Shown: one piece after another, positions 62,864 to 64,000 of the stretch
How positions within the stretch are numbered: position 1 is the first letter of the stretch
Layout of the letters: every line of letters begins with the position of its first letter
Assembly: GCF_900603025.1 (NCBI RefSeq)
Contig: NZ_LR026975.1
Coordinates: 868,001 to 932,000 of the forward strand
Length of the DNA: 64,000 bases
Direction of reading: 5' to 3'
DNA from: Mycolicibacterium hassiacum DSM 44199
Lineage (GTDB): Bacteria > Actinomycetota > Actinomycetes > Mycobacteriales > Mycobacteriaceae
Made by a program: the position numbers and the translations under genes
Notes under the pieces: model-generated
Told to the model about the DNA's origin: nothing
The model's input: the letters and a program-made list of their open reading frames with translations, nothing else
The model's database searches: none

Positions 62864-64000
62864 ATGACCGTTGCCGCGCAGACGAGCGAGACCCAGCCGG
62901 ACCCGGATCAGTCGCACACCGGCCCCGTGCACACCCGCGCGTTGATCATCGGCACGGGCTTCTCCGGGTTGGGGATGGGGATCGCGCTGCAACGACGTGG
63001 TGTCGAGTTCCTGATCCTGGAGAAGGCCGACGACATCGGCGGCACCTGGCGTGACAACACCTATCCCGGGTGCGCCTGCGACATCCCGTCGCACATGTAC
63101 TCGTTCTCGTTCGAACCGAAGGCCGACTGGACCCACATGTGGTCCTATCAGCCCGAGATCTTCGAGTACATGCAGGGCGTGACCAACAAGTACGGCCTGC
63201 GCCGCTACATCCGGTTCGGCTCCCACGTCGACCGCGCGTACTGGGACGACACCGAGATGCGCTGGCACGTCTTCACCACCGACGGCCGCGAGTTCGTCGC
63301 GCAGTTCCTCATCTCCGGCATCGGCGGGTTGCACATCCCGCTGATCCCCGACTTCGAGGGCATCGACGAGTATCAGGGCCGGCTGTTCCACTCCGCGCAG
63401 TGGGACCACAGCGTCGATCTGACCGGCAAGCGGGTGGCGGTGATCGGCACCGGCGCCAGCGCCATCCAGATCGTGCCGGCGATCATCGAAGACGTTGCCG
63501 CGCTGCATCTTTACCAGCGCACGCCGGCGTGGGTGATGCCCCGGCCGAACAACCCGATCCCGCCGTGGCTGCGCACGGTGTTCAGTTACGTGCCGGGCAC
63601 CCGGTGGGCGATGCGGGCGGCCATCTACTGGGCCCATGAAGTCGTCGGCTTCGCCATGACCAAGCAGCCCCGCCTGCTCAAGATCGGCGAGCTGCTGGGC
63701 AAATGGAACATCCGCCGCTGGGTCAAGGATCCCGAGTTGCGTCGCAAGCTGACCCCGAGCTACCGGGCCGGCTGCAAGCGCATCCTCAACTCCAACACCT
63801 ACTACCGCGCGGTGGCCGACCCGAAGACCGAGGTGATCACCGACGGCATCGCCCGCTTCACCCGCACCGGCATCGTCGCCGGCGACGGCACCGAACGGGA
63901 CGTCGACGTGGTGGTGTGCGCCACCGGTTTCCACGTCACCGACGCCTTCAGCTACCTCGACATCAAGGGCCGGGCCGGAGAGGACCTGGTCGACCGCTGG
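62864..64000 (+). CDS. Baeyer-Villiger-type flavin monooxygenase (Rv3049c-like), 3'-truncated by window edge
   Basis: 379 codons visible of an expected 500 or so. ATG at 62864 follows AGGAAAGGATG. FAD site IIGTGFSGLGMGIALQRRG, second Rossmann motif VAVIGTGASAIQIVP, and the fingerprint reads YQGRLFHSAQWD, with the His retained, unlike the island enzyme at 23748. The frame is open to the last base. Likely relatives oxidise ketones, and in mycobacteria the EthA-like group activates thioamides; no specific substrate is assigned. Confidence 0.93.
   Translation, partial: MTVAAQTSETQPDPDQSHTGPVHTRALIIGTGFSGLGMGIALQRRGVEFLILEKADDIGGTWRDNTYPGCACDIPSHMYSFSFEPKADWTHMWSYQPEIFEYMQGVTNKYGLRRYIRFGSHVDRAYWDDTEMRWHVFTTDGREFVAQFLISGIGGLHIPLIPDFEGIDEYQGRLFHSAQWDHSVDLTGKRVAVIGTGASAIQIVPAIIEDVAALHLYQRTPAWVMPRPNNPIPPWLRTVFSYVPGTRWAMRAAIYWAHEVVGFAMTKQPRLLKIGELLGKWNIRRWVKDPELRRKLTPSYRAGCKRILNSNTYYRAVADPKTEVITDGIARFTRTGIVAGDGTERDVDVVVCATGFHVTDAFSYLDIKGRAGEDLVDRW

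Overview
The window is high-GC actinobacterial DNA, most likely from a rapidly growing mycobacterium (Mycolicibacterium-like). The evidence is the long gene-dense GC-rich frames, frequent GTG starts, ATGA/GTGA start-stop overlaps, leaderless-looking promoters, many cytochromes P450, FadD/FadE-type enzymes and F420-type luciferase-like oxidoreductases. In addition, the gene order from cstA to the last monooxygenase follows, from memory, the Mycobacterium tuberculosis Rv3063-Rv3049c block (cstA, ligB, cyp136, TetR, SDR, dinB/dinP, TetR, FMN reductase, nrdH-nrdI-nrdE, TetR, monooxygenase).

Region 1 (1-32 kb) is a catabolic island for an unidentified, probably polycyclic or branched lipid-like substrate. 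It holds two amidohydrolases, two acyl-CoA synthetases, a pair of acyl-CoA dehydrogenases, a thiolase/lipid-transfer-type enzyme, a type III CoA-transferase, three P450s, a KshA-like Rieske oxygenase, a flavin monooxygenase of Baeyer-Villiger type, several alpha/beta hydrolases, SDRs, an aldehyde dehydrogenase, two SnoaL-like proteins, two LLM oxidoreductases, a carboxyltransferase and a molybdopterin oxidoreductase. A palindrome of form TACNGTAA-N3-TTACNGTA recurs upstream of most of these transcription units, implying one shared regulator that is not itself encoded in this stretch.

At 9.2-11.5 kb the island is interrupted by mobile and decayed DNA: an internally deleted IS481-type element, a roughly 60-residue N-terminal scrap of a type I-E Cas3, a complete IS3-family element, and a three-repeat type I-E CRISPR array that begins at the base where the IS ends. 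This is the relic of a CRISPR-Cas system whose effector and adaptation genes are gone.

Region 2 (32-43.6 kb) is mostly housekeeping: carbon-starvation transporter plus YbdD-like protein, LigB, a sulfite-oxidase-type membrane enzyme, an SDR, a pyruvate-oxidase-type ThDP enzyme, a phosphotransferase, a TauE-type permease, and an orphan LeuA regulatory-domain protein. The last is preceded by a leaderless 13-codon leader peptide rich in Leu/Val/Ile codons and a long hairpin, which looks like an attenuator.

Region 3 (43.6-64 kb) is the cyp136-dinB-nrdHIE core with insertions. An AAA ATPase lies between the SDR and dinB. A roughly 8-kb segment lies between nrdE and the TetR/monooxygenase pair: a DUF5997-like gene, an HTH-less LysR effector domain, a complete IS481-family element, a secreted Mtb12-like protein behind an IdeR-type iron box, an ABC exporter, a methyltransferase, a helix-turn-helix regulator, a cupin, a VOC protein and a geranylgeranyl-reductase-type flavoprotein. 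Two families of 62-63-bp palindromes (two copies each) and two VNTR-like tandem arrays are scattered through the window, several overlapping stop codons of genes.
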